Part shown: piece after piece, positions 52,144 through 60,133 of the stretch
Numbering within the stretch: the stretch's first letter is position 1
Layout: each line of letters starts with the position of its first letter
Source: an uncultured Muribaculaceae bacterium
GTDB lineage: Bacteria > Bacteroidota > Bacteroidia > Bacteroidales > Muribaculaceae
Direction: 5' to 3'
DNA length: 64,000 nucleotides
NCBI GenBank assembly: GCA_910579675.1
Contig: CAJTUF010000005.1
Coordinates: 62,001-126,000, forward strand
The notes under the pieces: generated by a model
What the model was told of the DNA's origin: nothing
Seen by the model: only the letters and a program-made list of their open reading frames with translations
Databases searched by the model: none
Translations under genes and position numbers: made by a program

Positions 52144-53129
52144 ATATATAAAACGGCAAACGCCACGGTGACGAGCGATATGGCCACCGTGCCTGCTCCA
52201 AGGCTACCGCGCTGACGAAAGCTGTAGAGCAGGGTCATAAAAAACGCCGTGCACACATTGAGCAACGGTGCATAGAAATAGATATGATTGAAATCGATCA
52301 CCGACAGGATCATGGTCATGATGCCAGTCACGGCAAAGAGTCCGAAAAAGGCCCGCGTGCGCGCGTTGCGTGCATAGACCTGCAACATGTCGAGCAATCC
52401 AGTCACTATTCCGGCAGCCATCACCACCACTGTGGCCGTGACGAGCCTCAGGGCCGGGCGATGCGATTCGGGAGCGAAGATACTTACCACTTCCGGCATA
52501 GAGAAGCTGCATGGCTCAATAAGCCCAAAAGCCCAGAGAACCCACAACGGCACAAGAGTGCCCGCAAGCATGGCAATGATACACCTCATGCCCATCACCC
52601 TCATCTGCACGCACCCTGCAGCCATCACTATCAGATAGGGTATGAAACCATAGTCGATAAGCGAGCCGGCGCCCAGCATGACAAACACCAGAAGCACTCG
52701 CCTGGCCATGTCGGGACGCTGATACACACTGTAGAGGAGAAAAAATGAGGCTATGGCCACAAGCACCAGCAAGCTGCCTCCGGTAAACTGCCCTGCGGCA
52801 CCTGTTGCACCCTGCATCAGCATATAGAGGGCTGCGAAGAGCCATCCTGCACCGCGAAGACCACGGATGAGGTTGAAACTGCGGTTGAGAAGCAGGATAC
52901 CGGCCATGACGGCAAAGTCTACTCCCAGAGCCGCCAGCATCGAGAGCTCAGGCGAGTCGATCCATCTCGAGGGAATAGTAAGGCCAAAGCCTGTATTATC
53001 GGGCGGAAGAGCTGCATCGGCCCCGGCATACGCTCCTCCTATGGTCATAGCCGTCGAGGCGATGACCAGCAGGAGCGCAAACGACCGCGACCCCACAAGC
53101 CGTATGAGCGGTTGAGGATTGAAGGTCAA
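52113..53129 (-). CDS. Polytopic membrane protein of unknown function
   Basis: 338 residues with about nine to ten hydrophobic segments covering most of the chain (FALLLVIASTAMTIGGAYAG, LLVLVAIASFFLLYSVY, PLWVLWAFGLIEP, VVVMAAGIVTGLLDML and others). The loops are short and no catalytic motif is evident. The overall look resembles the DUF6427-like membrane proteins found in Bacteroidetes, but I am not sure. It is tightly packed: 4 nt after purD and overlapping pdxB by 31 bases, so it is co-translated with two biosynthetic genes without an obvious connection. Confidence 0.7.
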   Translation of the reverse strand: MTFNPQPLIRLVGSRSFALLLVIASTAMTIGGAYAGADAALPPDNTGFGLTIPSRWIDSPELSMLAALGVDFAVMAGILLLNRSFNLIRGLRGAGWLFAALYMLMQGATGAAGQFTGGSLLVLVAIASFFLLYSVYQRPDMARRVLLVFVMLGAGSLIDYGFIPYLIVMAAGCVQMRVMGMRCIIAMLAGTLVPLWVLWAFGLIEPCSFSMPEVVSIFAPESHRPALRLVTATVVVMAAGIVTGLLDMLQVYARNARTRAFFGLFAVTGIMTMILSVIDFNHIYFYAPLLNVCTAFFMTLLYSFRQRGSLGAGTVAISLVTVAFAVLYIWKIINVLMS

Positions 53130-53133
53130 TGTA

Positions 53134-54432
53134 TTAGGATATGGTTGCGGCCAGACGCAAGAGGTCGGAGCCTATGTCGCGACGATAATATTTACCGTCA
53201 AAATCAACTGTCTCGATGGCCTTGAACGAGCGTGAGAGAGCCTCCTCTACGCTATCGCCAAGACTACTGAATGCAATCACACGTCCACCGGAGGTGACCA
53301 GATTACCTTCGGCATTGCGGGTGGTTCCGGCATGGAACGCCACGGTGGCGTCGGTGTCGATGCTGTCAAGACCTTCAATCAATTTGCCCTTTGGATAGCT
53401 GCCGGGATAGCCGCCGCTCACTGCCATTACCGTCACTGCGGCGCGAGGATCATGAGCAAGCTCTACGTCGGCAAGATCACCCTTGGCGGCGCCTACAAGT
53501 GCTGGCACAAGGTCGGAAGCGATGCGGAGCATAACGGCCTCGGTCTCGGGATCACCCATTCTCACATTGTATTCGATCACCATAGGCTCGCCCTCTACGC
53601 TTATGAGGCCGAGGAAGATAAATCCACGGTAGTCTATGCCTCGGCGGCCAAGACCCTCGAGGGTGGGGAGGATTATGCGGTCCTCTACCTTTTTCATAAA
53701 CTCGTTGTCGGCAAACACCACGGGGCTCACAGCACCCATGCCGCCGGTGTTGGGGCCGGTATCACCTTCGCCGATACGCTTGTAGTCCTTGGCCACGGGT
53801 AGCACCCTGTAGCCTCCATGACCGTCGGTGAGCACAAATACCGAACACTCTATGCCACTCAGAAATTCCTCGATCACCACTGTGGCGCTCGCGCCGCCAA
53901 ACATACCCGAAAGCATCTCGCGGAGCGACGCCTTGGCCTCTTCGAGGGTGGGAAGGATGAGCACTCCCTTTCCTGCGGCAAGACCGTCGGCCTTCAGCAC
54001 ATAGGGCGGATTGAGAGTAGCAAGAAATTGTTCACCCTCAGCCAAGGTTTCGGCGGTGAAGGAGCGATAGGCGGCTGTAGGAATACCCATCTCGGTCATA
54101 AATTCCTTGGCAAAGTCCTTGCTCCCCTCGAGGGCAGCGCCATCGGCGCCGGGGCCCACGATGAGCAGGTCGGGCTTGCGGGTTGCGAAAAAGTCGCGGA
54201 TACCGGCCACGAGCGGATCCTCGTTGCCCACTACGAGCAGATCTATGTTCTCGCGCTCCACCACGGCCGCCACGGCCTCGAAATCGGTGGGCTTGAGTAT
54301 GATATTGGTGCCATAGGCTTCGGTGCCGCCGTTGCCGGGGGCAATGAAGAGACGTGTGCAGAGGGGGCTGCGGCTTATCTTATAGGCCAGGGCGCTTTCG
54401 CGGCCGCCTGAGCCGAGGAGCAATATATTCAT
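53134..54432 (-). CDS. purD: Phosphoribosylamine--glycine ligase (GAR synthetase)
   Basis: 432 residues, standard length. Second step of purine synthesis: ATP-dependent joining of glycine to phosphoribosylamine. MNILLLGSGGRESALAYKI is the N-terminal signature; the ATP-grasp part shows KADGLAAGKGVLI and VVIEEFLSGIECSVFVLTDG, and the family signature RMGDPETEAVMLR is complete. First of a three-gene group with the membrane protein and pdxB. Confidence 0.97.
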   Translation of the reverse strand: MNILLLGSGGRESALAYKISRSPLCTRLFIAPGNGGTEAYGTNIILKPTDFEAVAAVVERENIDLLVVGNEDPLVAGIRDFFATRKPDLLIVGPGADGAALEGSKDFAKEFMTEMGIPTAAYRSFTAETLAEGEQFLATLNPPYVLKADGLAAGKGVLILPTLEEAKASLREMLSGMFGGASATVVIEEFLSGIECSVFVLTDGHGGYRVLPVAKDYKRIGEGDTGPNTGGMGAVSPVVFADNEFMKKVEDRIILPTLEGLGRRGIDYRGFIFLGLISVEGEPMVIEYNVRMGDPETEAVMLRIASDLVPALVGAAKGDLADVELAHDPRAAVTVMAVSGGYPGSYPKGKLIEGLDSIDTDATVAFHAGTTRNAEGNLVTSGGRVIAFSSLGDSVEEALSRSFKAIETVDFDGKYYRRDIGSDLLRLAATIS

Positions 54433-54512
54433 GTCACAAGTGGTGGGGGGATGAAATAATGATTGTGTTGTGGAGATTAGTCAGAGAAGAGTTTCTACGG
54501 CTGTGATGGTCG

Positions 54513-56132
54513 TCAGTCCTTGCGCTTCCAGCCCTTGCGGCTACGCATCACCACGCCGCCGGCGCCGGGGGTCGACTGGCTGGGAGGGAGCGAGGGCTGC
54601 TTGTCGATGAGCATGCGAAGGGCTTCGGCGCTGTGGCGACGTGCCAGCGGATTTTCGCTCACTTCGCGCTCCGGCCTCTCGGCACCCTTGTCGGGGCGGG
54701 GCTTGCGGTCGAAGCGTCGCGCGTCGGCCGGACGGTCAGCCCGGGTAGGACGGTCACCGTAGCCGGGGCGTCCACCGGGCTTGCGGCTCCCTTCGGCTTT
54801 GCGCTTGCCATCTTTGGGAAAGCGATCTTTGCTGTCTTTGGAGCCACGCTCCTTGCCGCTCTTTCCGCGCGGCTTCTCAGGGCGACGCGAATCGGTGGCT
54901 GTGCTGCCCCCGGCTGCCTTAAAGCTCTTCATGTCGCCATCGAAGAGTATATACTCGCGGAGCTCACACTCCAGCTTGCCGTTGAGCACCGGCATCTTGA
55001 GCGAAGCCCGCAGGCCTATCTCGTTGAAATATTCATCATGATAGCCTATTACCCAGGCATGATAGCCCTTGAAGTGCTCCTTGAGCTTACTGCCGAGCAG
55101 GGCGTAGAGGCCGTTCATATCGTCGACACTTATGCGCTCGCCATAGGGCGGATTGGTCACCATCACACCGGGACGCCCATCCTCCGGAGCGGCATCCCAT
55201 TTACTCAGGGCCTTGATCTCCAAGGTGATATACTTGCCCACACCCGCCTGCTTGATATTCCGCTCGGCTATGGCTATAGCTTTGGGGCTTATGTCGGCAC
55301 CGTAAATCCCACATTTGGGGGTACGCTCGGCGCTGTCGTCGTTGTAAATGCTCTCAAAGAGATCGCGGTCGAAGTCGGGCCATGTCTCGAAAGCAAATTT
55401 CGCGCGGTACACTCCCGGCATGATGCCGGCGGCAATCAGCGCGGCTTCTATAAGGAAAGTACCCGAGCCACACATGGGGTCGACAAAGGGCTGGTCGCCG
55501 CGCCACCCGCTGCGGAGTATAATGCCGGCGGCAAGCACCTCGCTGATGGGGGCTTCGGTCTGCTCCACGCGGTAGCCGCGCTTGTGGAGACTCTCGCCCG
55601 ACGAGTCGAGGCTCAGGGTGACATCGCTGCCCGAGATGTGGACATTGATAGCCACATCGGCATCCTGAAGGCGCACACCCGGACGGCATCCCTCGCCATA
55701 GCGGTCCTGAAACCAGTCAACCACCGCATCCTTAACCTTATAGGTGACATAACGCGAGTTGGTAAACTCGTCGCTATATACAGCTCCTGAGTCGATGGTA
55801 AATGTCGAATCTACGCCGAGCAGCGATCCCCAGTCAAACTCCTTGGCTCTCGAATAGAGCTCCTCGGGGTCGCGGGCGGTGAAGGTGCAGATGGGCTTGA
55901 GGATACGCAAAGCAGTGCGACACTGCATATTGGCGCGATACATTGTCTCGAGAGTGCCGTCGAAGGTCACGCTGCGACGTCCGGGCTCCACGTTTTCAGC
56001 GCCTGGAAGGGCGCGTATCTCGTCGGCAAGGATATCTTCGAGGCCCTGCATGGTCTTGGCCACCATAGCAAAGCGTTCCGGAGTGGGAGCGGCCTGATTG
56101 TCGGTCACACTCTGTTGCTCGTTCTTTTCCAT
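54513..56132 (-). CDS. THUMP-domain rRNA (guanine-N2) methyltransferase with a long basic tail
   Basis: 539 residues from ATG 56132, which overlaps the cysE-like stop (TAATG); an upstream frame opening lies within that gene. THUMP domain at about 25-165 (AKTMQGLEDILADEIRALPGAENVEPG), then a RlmKL/TrmN-like methyltransferase: DPMCGSGTFLIEAALIAAG is motif I and TNPPYGER the catalytic NPPY. This is the RlmL half of RlmKL, which makes m2G2445 in 23S rRNA. From about residue 400 the protein ends in some 135 residues of disordered Lys/Arg/Gly/Asp-rich sequence, an unusual extension that probably binds RNA. Confidence 0.9.
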   Translation of the reverse strand: MEKNEQQSVTDNQAAPTPERFAMVAKTMQGLEDILADEIRALPGAENVEPGRRSVTFDGTLETMYRANMQCRTALRILKPICTFTARDPEELYSRAKEFDWGSLLGVDSTFTIDSGAVYSDEFTNSRYVTYKVKDAVVDWFQDRYGEGCRPGVRLQDADVAINVHISGSDVTLSLDSSGESLHKRGYRVEQTEAPISEVLAAGIILRSGWRGDQPFVDPMCGSGTFLIEAALIAAGIMPGVYRAKFAFETWPDFDRDLFESIYNDDSAERTPKCGIYGADISPKAIAIAERNIKQAGVGKYITLEIKALSKWDAAPEDGRPGVMVTNPPYGERISVDDMNGLYALLGSKLKEHFKGYHAWVIGYHDEYFNEIGLRASLKMPVLNGKLECELREYILFDGDMKSFKAAGGSTATDSRRPEKPRGKSGKERGSKDSKDRFPKDGKRKAEGSRKPGGRPGYGDRPTRADRPADARRFDRKPRPDKGAERPEREVSENPLARRHSAEALRMLIDKQPSLPPSQSTPGAGGVVMRSRKGWKRKD

Positions 56133-57082
56133 TATCTTATGTTGGTCTTGTTGATTGCTTGTTGTGTTTTGTCTGACGATGGCGACTGGATGATGCGCTC
56201 GCCGGGAGCCACATCGGTGGTCACCCACAGATTGCCCCCTATCACGGCACCGTCGCCCACGGTGATACGGCCCAAAAGAGTGGAATTGGAGTAGATCACC
56301 ACTCCATTGCCTATCACCGGATGGCGTGGCAACCCCTTTATGGCATTGCCCTCTTCATCGGTGGGAAAACTGCGCGCCCCGAGGGTGACTCCTTGGTATA
56401 TCCTCACGTCGCGCCCTATCACAGCCGTCGCGCCGATCACCACTCCCGTGCCGTGATCGATCATGAGCCCCTCACCTATCGTCGCTCCGGGATGGATATC
56501 GATACCCGTCTCGCTGTGGGCCATCTCGGTGATCATGCGGGGCACAACCGGCACCCCTAACTCATGGAGCTCGTGGGCCACGCGATAATTGGCCGTGGCC
56601 TTGAGGCCGGGATAGCAAAACACCACCTCGTTGACACTCGACGCGGCGGGATCACCCCGGAAGGTGGCTGCGGCATCGGCCATAAGCACCTTGCGCAGCC
56701 GCGGAAGTGTGGAGATGAATGAGGTGGCTATGTCGGTGGCGCGCTCCCGCAGCTTGTCGAGCGGATAGCACCCGCCGCTGCCGAAACATATTCCGGCTGC
56801 TATCTGAACCGACAGAAGGCTATGCAGCTCCTCGAGCCAGAGCCCTACATGAAATGCAAGATTGCGCTCAGTGGCCTCGGCATCGCCGAAAAAGCCCGGA
56901 AACACCAACGCCCGGCAGAGACCGATGATGCGCTTGATATCCGACGCACTCGGAAGGGGCTGCCCGCCGCCGTCGCTGAGCCATAACGCATCTATGGCCG
57001 ACGTGTCGGCCAGTAAGCGCCCGGCGCTGCCAAGCACTTCATCGTAGCGGCGCCCTGCGCCGCAGCTGCTGTCGGTTATCAT
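56132..57082 (-). CDS. Serine O-acetyltransferase (EpsC/CysE type)
   Basis: 316 residues. The first about 150 form the helical serine acetyltransferase N-terminal domain; after that a left-handed beta helix of hexapeptide repeats with IDIHPGATIGEGLMIDHGTGVVIGATAVIG, the catalytic His in DHGTG, and VTLGARSFP. The extended N-terminus is like the EpsC group rather than short CysE. It acetylates serine for cysteine synthesis in the cytoplasm. The C-terminal tail ends in TQQAINKTNIR. Confidence 0.88.
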   Translation of the reverse strand: MITDSSCGAGRRYDEVLGSAGRLLADTSAIDALWLSDGGGQPLPSASDIKRIIGLCRALVFPGFFGDAEATERNLAFHVGLWLEELHSLLSVQIAAGICFGSGGCYPLDKLRERATDIATSFISTLPRLRKVLMADAAATFRGDPAASSVNEVVFCYPGLKATANYRVAHELHELGVPVVPRMITEMAHSETGIDIHPGATIGEGLMIDHGTGVVIGATAVIGRDVRIYQGVTLGARSFPTDEEGNAIKGLPRHPVIGNGVVIYSNSTLLGRITVGDGAVIGGNLWVTTDVAPGERIIQSPSSDKTQQAINKTNIR

Positions 57083-57104
57083 ATTGTCAATGAATGGGTG
57101 AGGA

Positions 57105-57127
57105 GGGCCATGCGTCAGGCATGGCCC
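57105..57127 (-). promoter_or_regulatory. Hairpin at the predicted 5' end of the cysE-like transcript
   Basis: GGGCCATGC (57105-57113) and GCATGGCCC (57119-57127) form a perfect 9-bp stem with a 5-nt loop. A TAATTTTG -7 box (57145-57138, minus strand) places the start near 57131, so the stem would cap the mRNA about 23 nt before the ATG. Alternatively it ends the upstream DUF3298 transcript, but no U-run follows. Confidence 0.5.
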
Positions 57128-57218
57128 GTTATGTCTGCAAAATTACTCATAATCTGCAAAACATCACTCAGACAAAGGCAAAAAAAACTTGCTCCCGGGA
57201 GTGGCGGAGCTCAATGGA

Positions 57219-58112
57219 TCAGAGATAAGCCGCCAGCATGCGCTTGCCCTCGGGGCTAAGCAGCCCTGCCACGTCAGCGGGCGCCACCGGCACCATGATG
57301 ATGCCCATCGCATAAGGGCCTATCTCATACTGGCCATATTGGAATTCGATCATACCCGACTTGTCGACGCTCATCCCCGACGGCGCCGGAAGCGTATCGG
57401 TGAAGAATCCCGCAGATTTGAAATTGTCAGGGCGGCACCCTGAGCGTTCGGCCAAAGCCGACGATATGATTTTCATAACATCGGCCTCACTCCCCGGCTT
57501 GAACAGATAAGCCATGGTGACCGGCGCTCCGGCGGCAAGATCGTAGGTGAGTGGAGTGACGGCAGTGTTGGGATGCGCGCCACCCATATACGATGAAGAT
57601 GTCACCATATAGGTCACAAACGCGGGAGTGAGAGCCGTGCGCGATATGTCGGTGGTGAGGGTCCAGTGGCCCGACGCAAGCTCAGGCGCTGTGAAATCGT
57701 GGGTCACCTTGCCGGGCCCGGGGAGCACTCCGGCTGTATCGGCCAGAAATGCTGTCACGGCATCTGCCACAGGCATATCACCATGGCGGCCAAAGGCGGC
57801 CCGACCCAACGTGTCGGCCAGCGCAGCCAGATCGGCATTCCCGATCTCGCGCGGCCATTCCGCCGACACGGCCACTGTGTAGAGACACCTCTGCCCGTCG
57901 AGCTCAAACTCGTAGGTGCGGGCCGCATTGACAAGAGTGGCGTGCAGATCGAGGGTGTCGATTTCGCCATCGGAAGCATCTACCGGCACCGAAGCCACAA
58001 CGTCGGCATCCCGGTCGTCATCGCGGCCGGAGTTATAGTCGGAGCTGCAAGCCGATGCGGCAAGCACAATGAGGGTGATGGCCGAAACGGCCGGGATCAG
58101 AAGGTGTCGCAT
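57219..58112 (-). CDS. DUF3298/DUF4163 (RsiV-like) lipoprotein
   Basis: 297 residues. Signal with lipobox ASAC (Cys22), then an Asp/Ser-rich spacer. The middle (about 60-170) resembles DUF4163/PdaC and the C-terminal (about 180-290) DUF3298: FVTYMVTSSSYMGGAHPNTAVTPLTYDLAAG and FQYGQYEIGPYAMGIIMVPV are the clear marks, the same domain as in RsiV anti-sigma factors, where it can bind lysozyme. Here no membrane-spanning or anti-sigma part exists, so it is probably an envelope-stress or lysozyme-binding lipoprotein. Function not established. Confidence 0.8.
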   Translation of the reverse strand: MRHLLIPAVSAITLIVLAASACSSDYNSGRDDDRDADVVASVPVDASDGEIDTLDLHATLVNAARTYEFELDGQRCLYTVAVSAEWPREIGNADLAALADTLGRAAFGRHGDMPVADAVTAFLADTAGVLPGPGKVTHDFTAPELASGHWTLTTDISRTALTPAFVTYMVTSSSYMGGAHPNTAVTPLTYDLAAGAPVTMAYLFKPGSEADVMKIISSALAERSGCRPDNFKSAGFFTDTLPAPSGMSVDKSGMIEFQYGQYEIGPYAMGIIMVPVAPADVAGLLSPEGKRMLAAYL

Positions 58113-58312
58113 AATGTCGGATCAATATAAGGTTTTAAGAGTGGCGGGGTGTGGCCGTCCACTGCCTATCAACGCTGCAAGTGGTGCAATTGTTACCTCC
58201 CGAGGGGCGCCACCAAGCCCCTTTAACCATTATTAACAACAGCCCATCCCTATCTGAAACACATTGTAAGGGCATTTTAACCCATCTCCGAGTGCAAGTT
58301 ATTAGCTAAATA

Positions 58313-58344
58313 TTTCCGTATTAGGAAAATTTTGTGTTACTTTG
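58313..58344 (+). promoter_or_regulatory. Promoter of acpP
   Basis: TTTC (58313-58316), 20 nt, TTACTTTG (58337-58344) is close to the TTTG/TAnnTTTG pattern with one mismatch in each box. The leader would be about 33 nt to the acpP ATG at 58384. AAGGA lies 5 nt before the ATG, an unusually clear ribosome-binding site for this phylum. Confidence 0.5.
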
Positions 58345-58383
58345 CAGCCACAAATTGATATCACTAATCTAAAATAAGGAACA

Positions 58384-58623
58384 ATGGCAGATATTGCAAA
58401 TCGTGTAAAAGAGATTATCGTCGACAAGCTCGGCGTGGACGAAAACGAAGTTAAGCCCGAAGCCGGCTTCACCACCGATCTCGGCGCTGACAGCCTCGAC
58501 ACCGTAGAGCTCATCATGGAGTTCGAGAAGGAATTCGGCATCGAAATTCCCGACGAAAAGGCCGAGGGCATCAAGACCGTTGCCGACGCTATCGCTTACA
58601 TCGAAGCCAACGCTGCTGAATAA
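58384..58623 (+). CDS. acpP: Acyl carrier protein
   Basis: 79 residues, strongly acidic, the full family pattern. The phosphopantetheine attachment Ser37 is in LGADSLDTVEL. It carries growing acyl chains for fatty acid and phospholipid synthesis in the cytoplasm. fabF follows 138 nt downstream, behind a hairpin that may end part of the transcripts, as ACP is needed in far higher amounts than the enzyme. Confidence 0.98.
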   Translation: MADIANRVKEIIVDKLGVDENEVKPEAGFTTDLGADSLDTVELIMEFEKEFGIEIPDEKAEGIKTVADAIAYIEANAAE

Positions 58624-58676
58624 GCTAATCCCTGAACCATAATCCGCTCAGGAATAGCCCACAGCAATACCACAGC

Positions 58677-58716
58677 CCGGCATGCGCCCCTCGGGCGGGT
58701 GCCGGCTTTCCTTTTT
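58677..58716 (+). terminator. Terminator or attenuator between acpP and fabF
   Basis: CCGGCA (58677-58682) with TGCCGG (58700-58705), and CGCCC (58685-58689) with GGGCG (58693-58697), form an 11-bp stem with a 2-nt internal loop and 3-nt apical loop, followed by CTTTCCTTTTTC. 46 nt before the fabF start. Confidence 0.75.
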
Positions 58717-58761
58717 CTCCCCTATCCACCTTTTCCCGACTATTTTTCCTCCCTTTAATAT

Positions 58762-60030
58762 ATGGAACTTAAGAGAGTAGTAGTGACAGGCCTCGGCGCC
58801 ATAACCCCTCTGGGCAATGATGTCGAGACCACCTGGACCGCCGCCCTTGAAGGCAAAAGCGGTGCAGCACCTATCACACACTTCGACGCCTCGAAGTTTA
58901 AGACTCAGTTTGCCTGCGAGGTAAAGGGCTTCAACGCCGCCGACCATATCGACCGCAAGAAACTCCGTCAGCTCGACCTCTACGCCCAGTATGCGCTCGT
59001 GGCCTCCCGTCAGGCCGTGGCCGACTCCGGCCTGGAGGAGGCTCCCAACCTCGACCGCAACCGGGTAGGCGTTATCGTAGCCGCCGGTATCGGCGGCCTC
59101 CACACCTTCGAGGAGGAAGCCGGTTACTATGCGCTCAATGAAGAGAAGGGTCCCAAATACAACCCCTTCTTCATCCCCAAGATGATCGCCGACATCGCTT
59201 CCGGCCATGTGTCGATGGAGTATGGCTACCACGGCCCCAACTACGGCGTGGTGAGCGCCTGCGCTTCGTCGAACAACGCCATCATCGACGCGTTCAATTA
59301 TATCCGCCTCGGCAAGGCCGACGCTTTCGTCACCGGCGGTTCTGAGGCTGCCATTTTCCCTGCCGGCGTAGGTGGCTTCAACGCCATGCACGCCCTCTCT
59401 ACCCGCAACGACTCTCCCGAGACCGCCTCGCGCCCCTTCTCGGCTTCGCGCGACGGTTTTGTGATGGGCGAAGGCGCTGCAATCCTCGTCCTTGAGGAGC
59501 TTGAACACGCCAAGGCACGCGGTGCCAAGATCTATGCCGAAGTGGTTGGCGGCGGCATGAGCGCCGACGCTCACCACCTCACCGCAACCCACCCCGAGGG
59601 TCTCGGAGCCATACTCTCCATGAAGATGGCCCTCGAAGACGCCGACATGAAGCCCGAGGATATCGACTACATAAATGTCCACGGCACCTCAACCCCCGTG
59701 GGCGACGTAAGCGAGGTCAAGGCTATCAAGGAGCTCTTCGGCGAAAACGCCTACAAGCTCAACATCTCGTCGACCAAGTCGATGACCGGACACCTCCTCG
59801 GTGCCACCGGTGCCCTTGAAGCTCTCTTCAGCATCAAGGCTGTGGAAAACGATATCGTGCCCCCCACCATCAACCACGCCGACGACGATCTCGACGAAAA
59901 CATCGACTACAACCTCAACTTCACCTTCAACAAGGCTCAGAAGCGCACCGTGCGCACCGCACTCTCCAATGCCTTCGGTTTCGGCGGCCACAACGCCACC
60001 GTGATCGTGAAGAAGTACGAAGGCGACTGA
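58762..60030 (+). CDS. fabF: 3-oxoacyl-[acyl-carrier-protein] synthase II
   Basis: 422 residues, typical KAS II. It condenses malonyl-ACP with acyl-ACP in chain elongation. Catalytic Cys167 in VVSACASSNNAI, the two active-site His in HGTSTPVGD (about 310) and GHLLGATGALE (about 347), and NAFGFGGHNAT at the C-terminus. The N-terminus KRVVVTGLGAITPLGND is the family signature. In many Bacteroidetes rnc (RNase III) follows fabF; here a terminator and convergent recG follow instead. Confidence 0.98.
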   Translation: MELKRVVVTGLGAITPLGNDVETTWTAALEGKSGAAPITHFDASKFKTQFACEVKGFNAADHIDRKKLRQLDLYAQYALVASRQAVADSGLEEAPNLDRNRVGVIVAAGIGGLHTFEEEAGYYALNEEKGPKYNPFFIPKMIADIASGHVSMEYGYHGPNYGVVSACASSNNAIIDAFNYIRLGKADAFVTGGSEAAIFPAGVGGFNAMHALSTRNDSPETASRPFSASRDGFVMGEGAAILVLEELEHAKARGAKIYAEVVGGGMSADAHHLTATHPEGLGAILSMKMALEDADMKPEDIDYINVHGTSTPVGDVSEVKAIKELFGENAYKLNISSTKSMTGHLLGATGALEALFSIKAVENDIVPPTINHADDDLDENIDYNLNFTFNKAQKRTVRTALSNAFGFGGHNATVIVKKYEGD

Positions 60031-60076
60031 TCGCCACCCTCCTGCACTAAGGAATCCCATCTACCCTTATAGTGTG

Positions 60077-60118
60077 AGTCTCCGGTTGCCGGCAACGGCG
60101 ATCGGGGACTTTTCTTTT
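60077..60118 (+). terminator. Rho-independent terminator after fabF
   Basis: AGTCTCCG (60077-60084) with CGGGGACT (60103-60110, one G-U) encloses GTTGCC/GGCAAC (60085-60096). It is followed by TTTCTTTT. It sits between the fabF stop at 60030 and the recG stop at 60134 on the other strand. Confidence 0.85.
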
Positions 60119-60133
60119 ATCCTAACTCAGGGA

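Noticed and set aside
54633..55790. 385-codon plus-strand frame across the THUMP methyltransferase
   Set aside because: Antisense shadow with no family resemblance; the minus-strand gene has all expected motifs.
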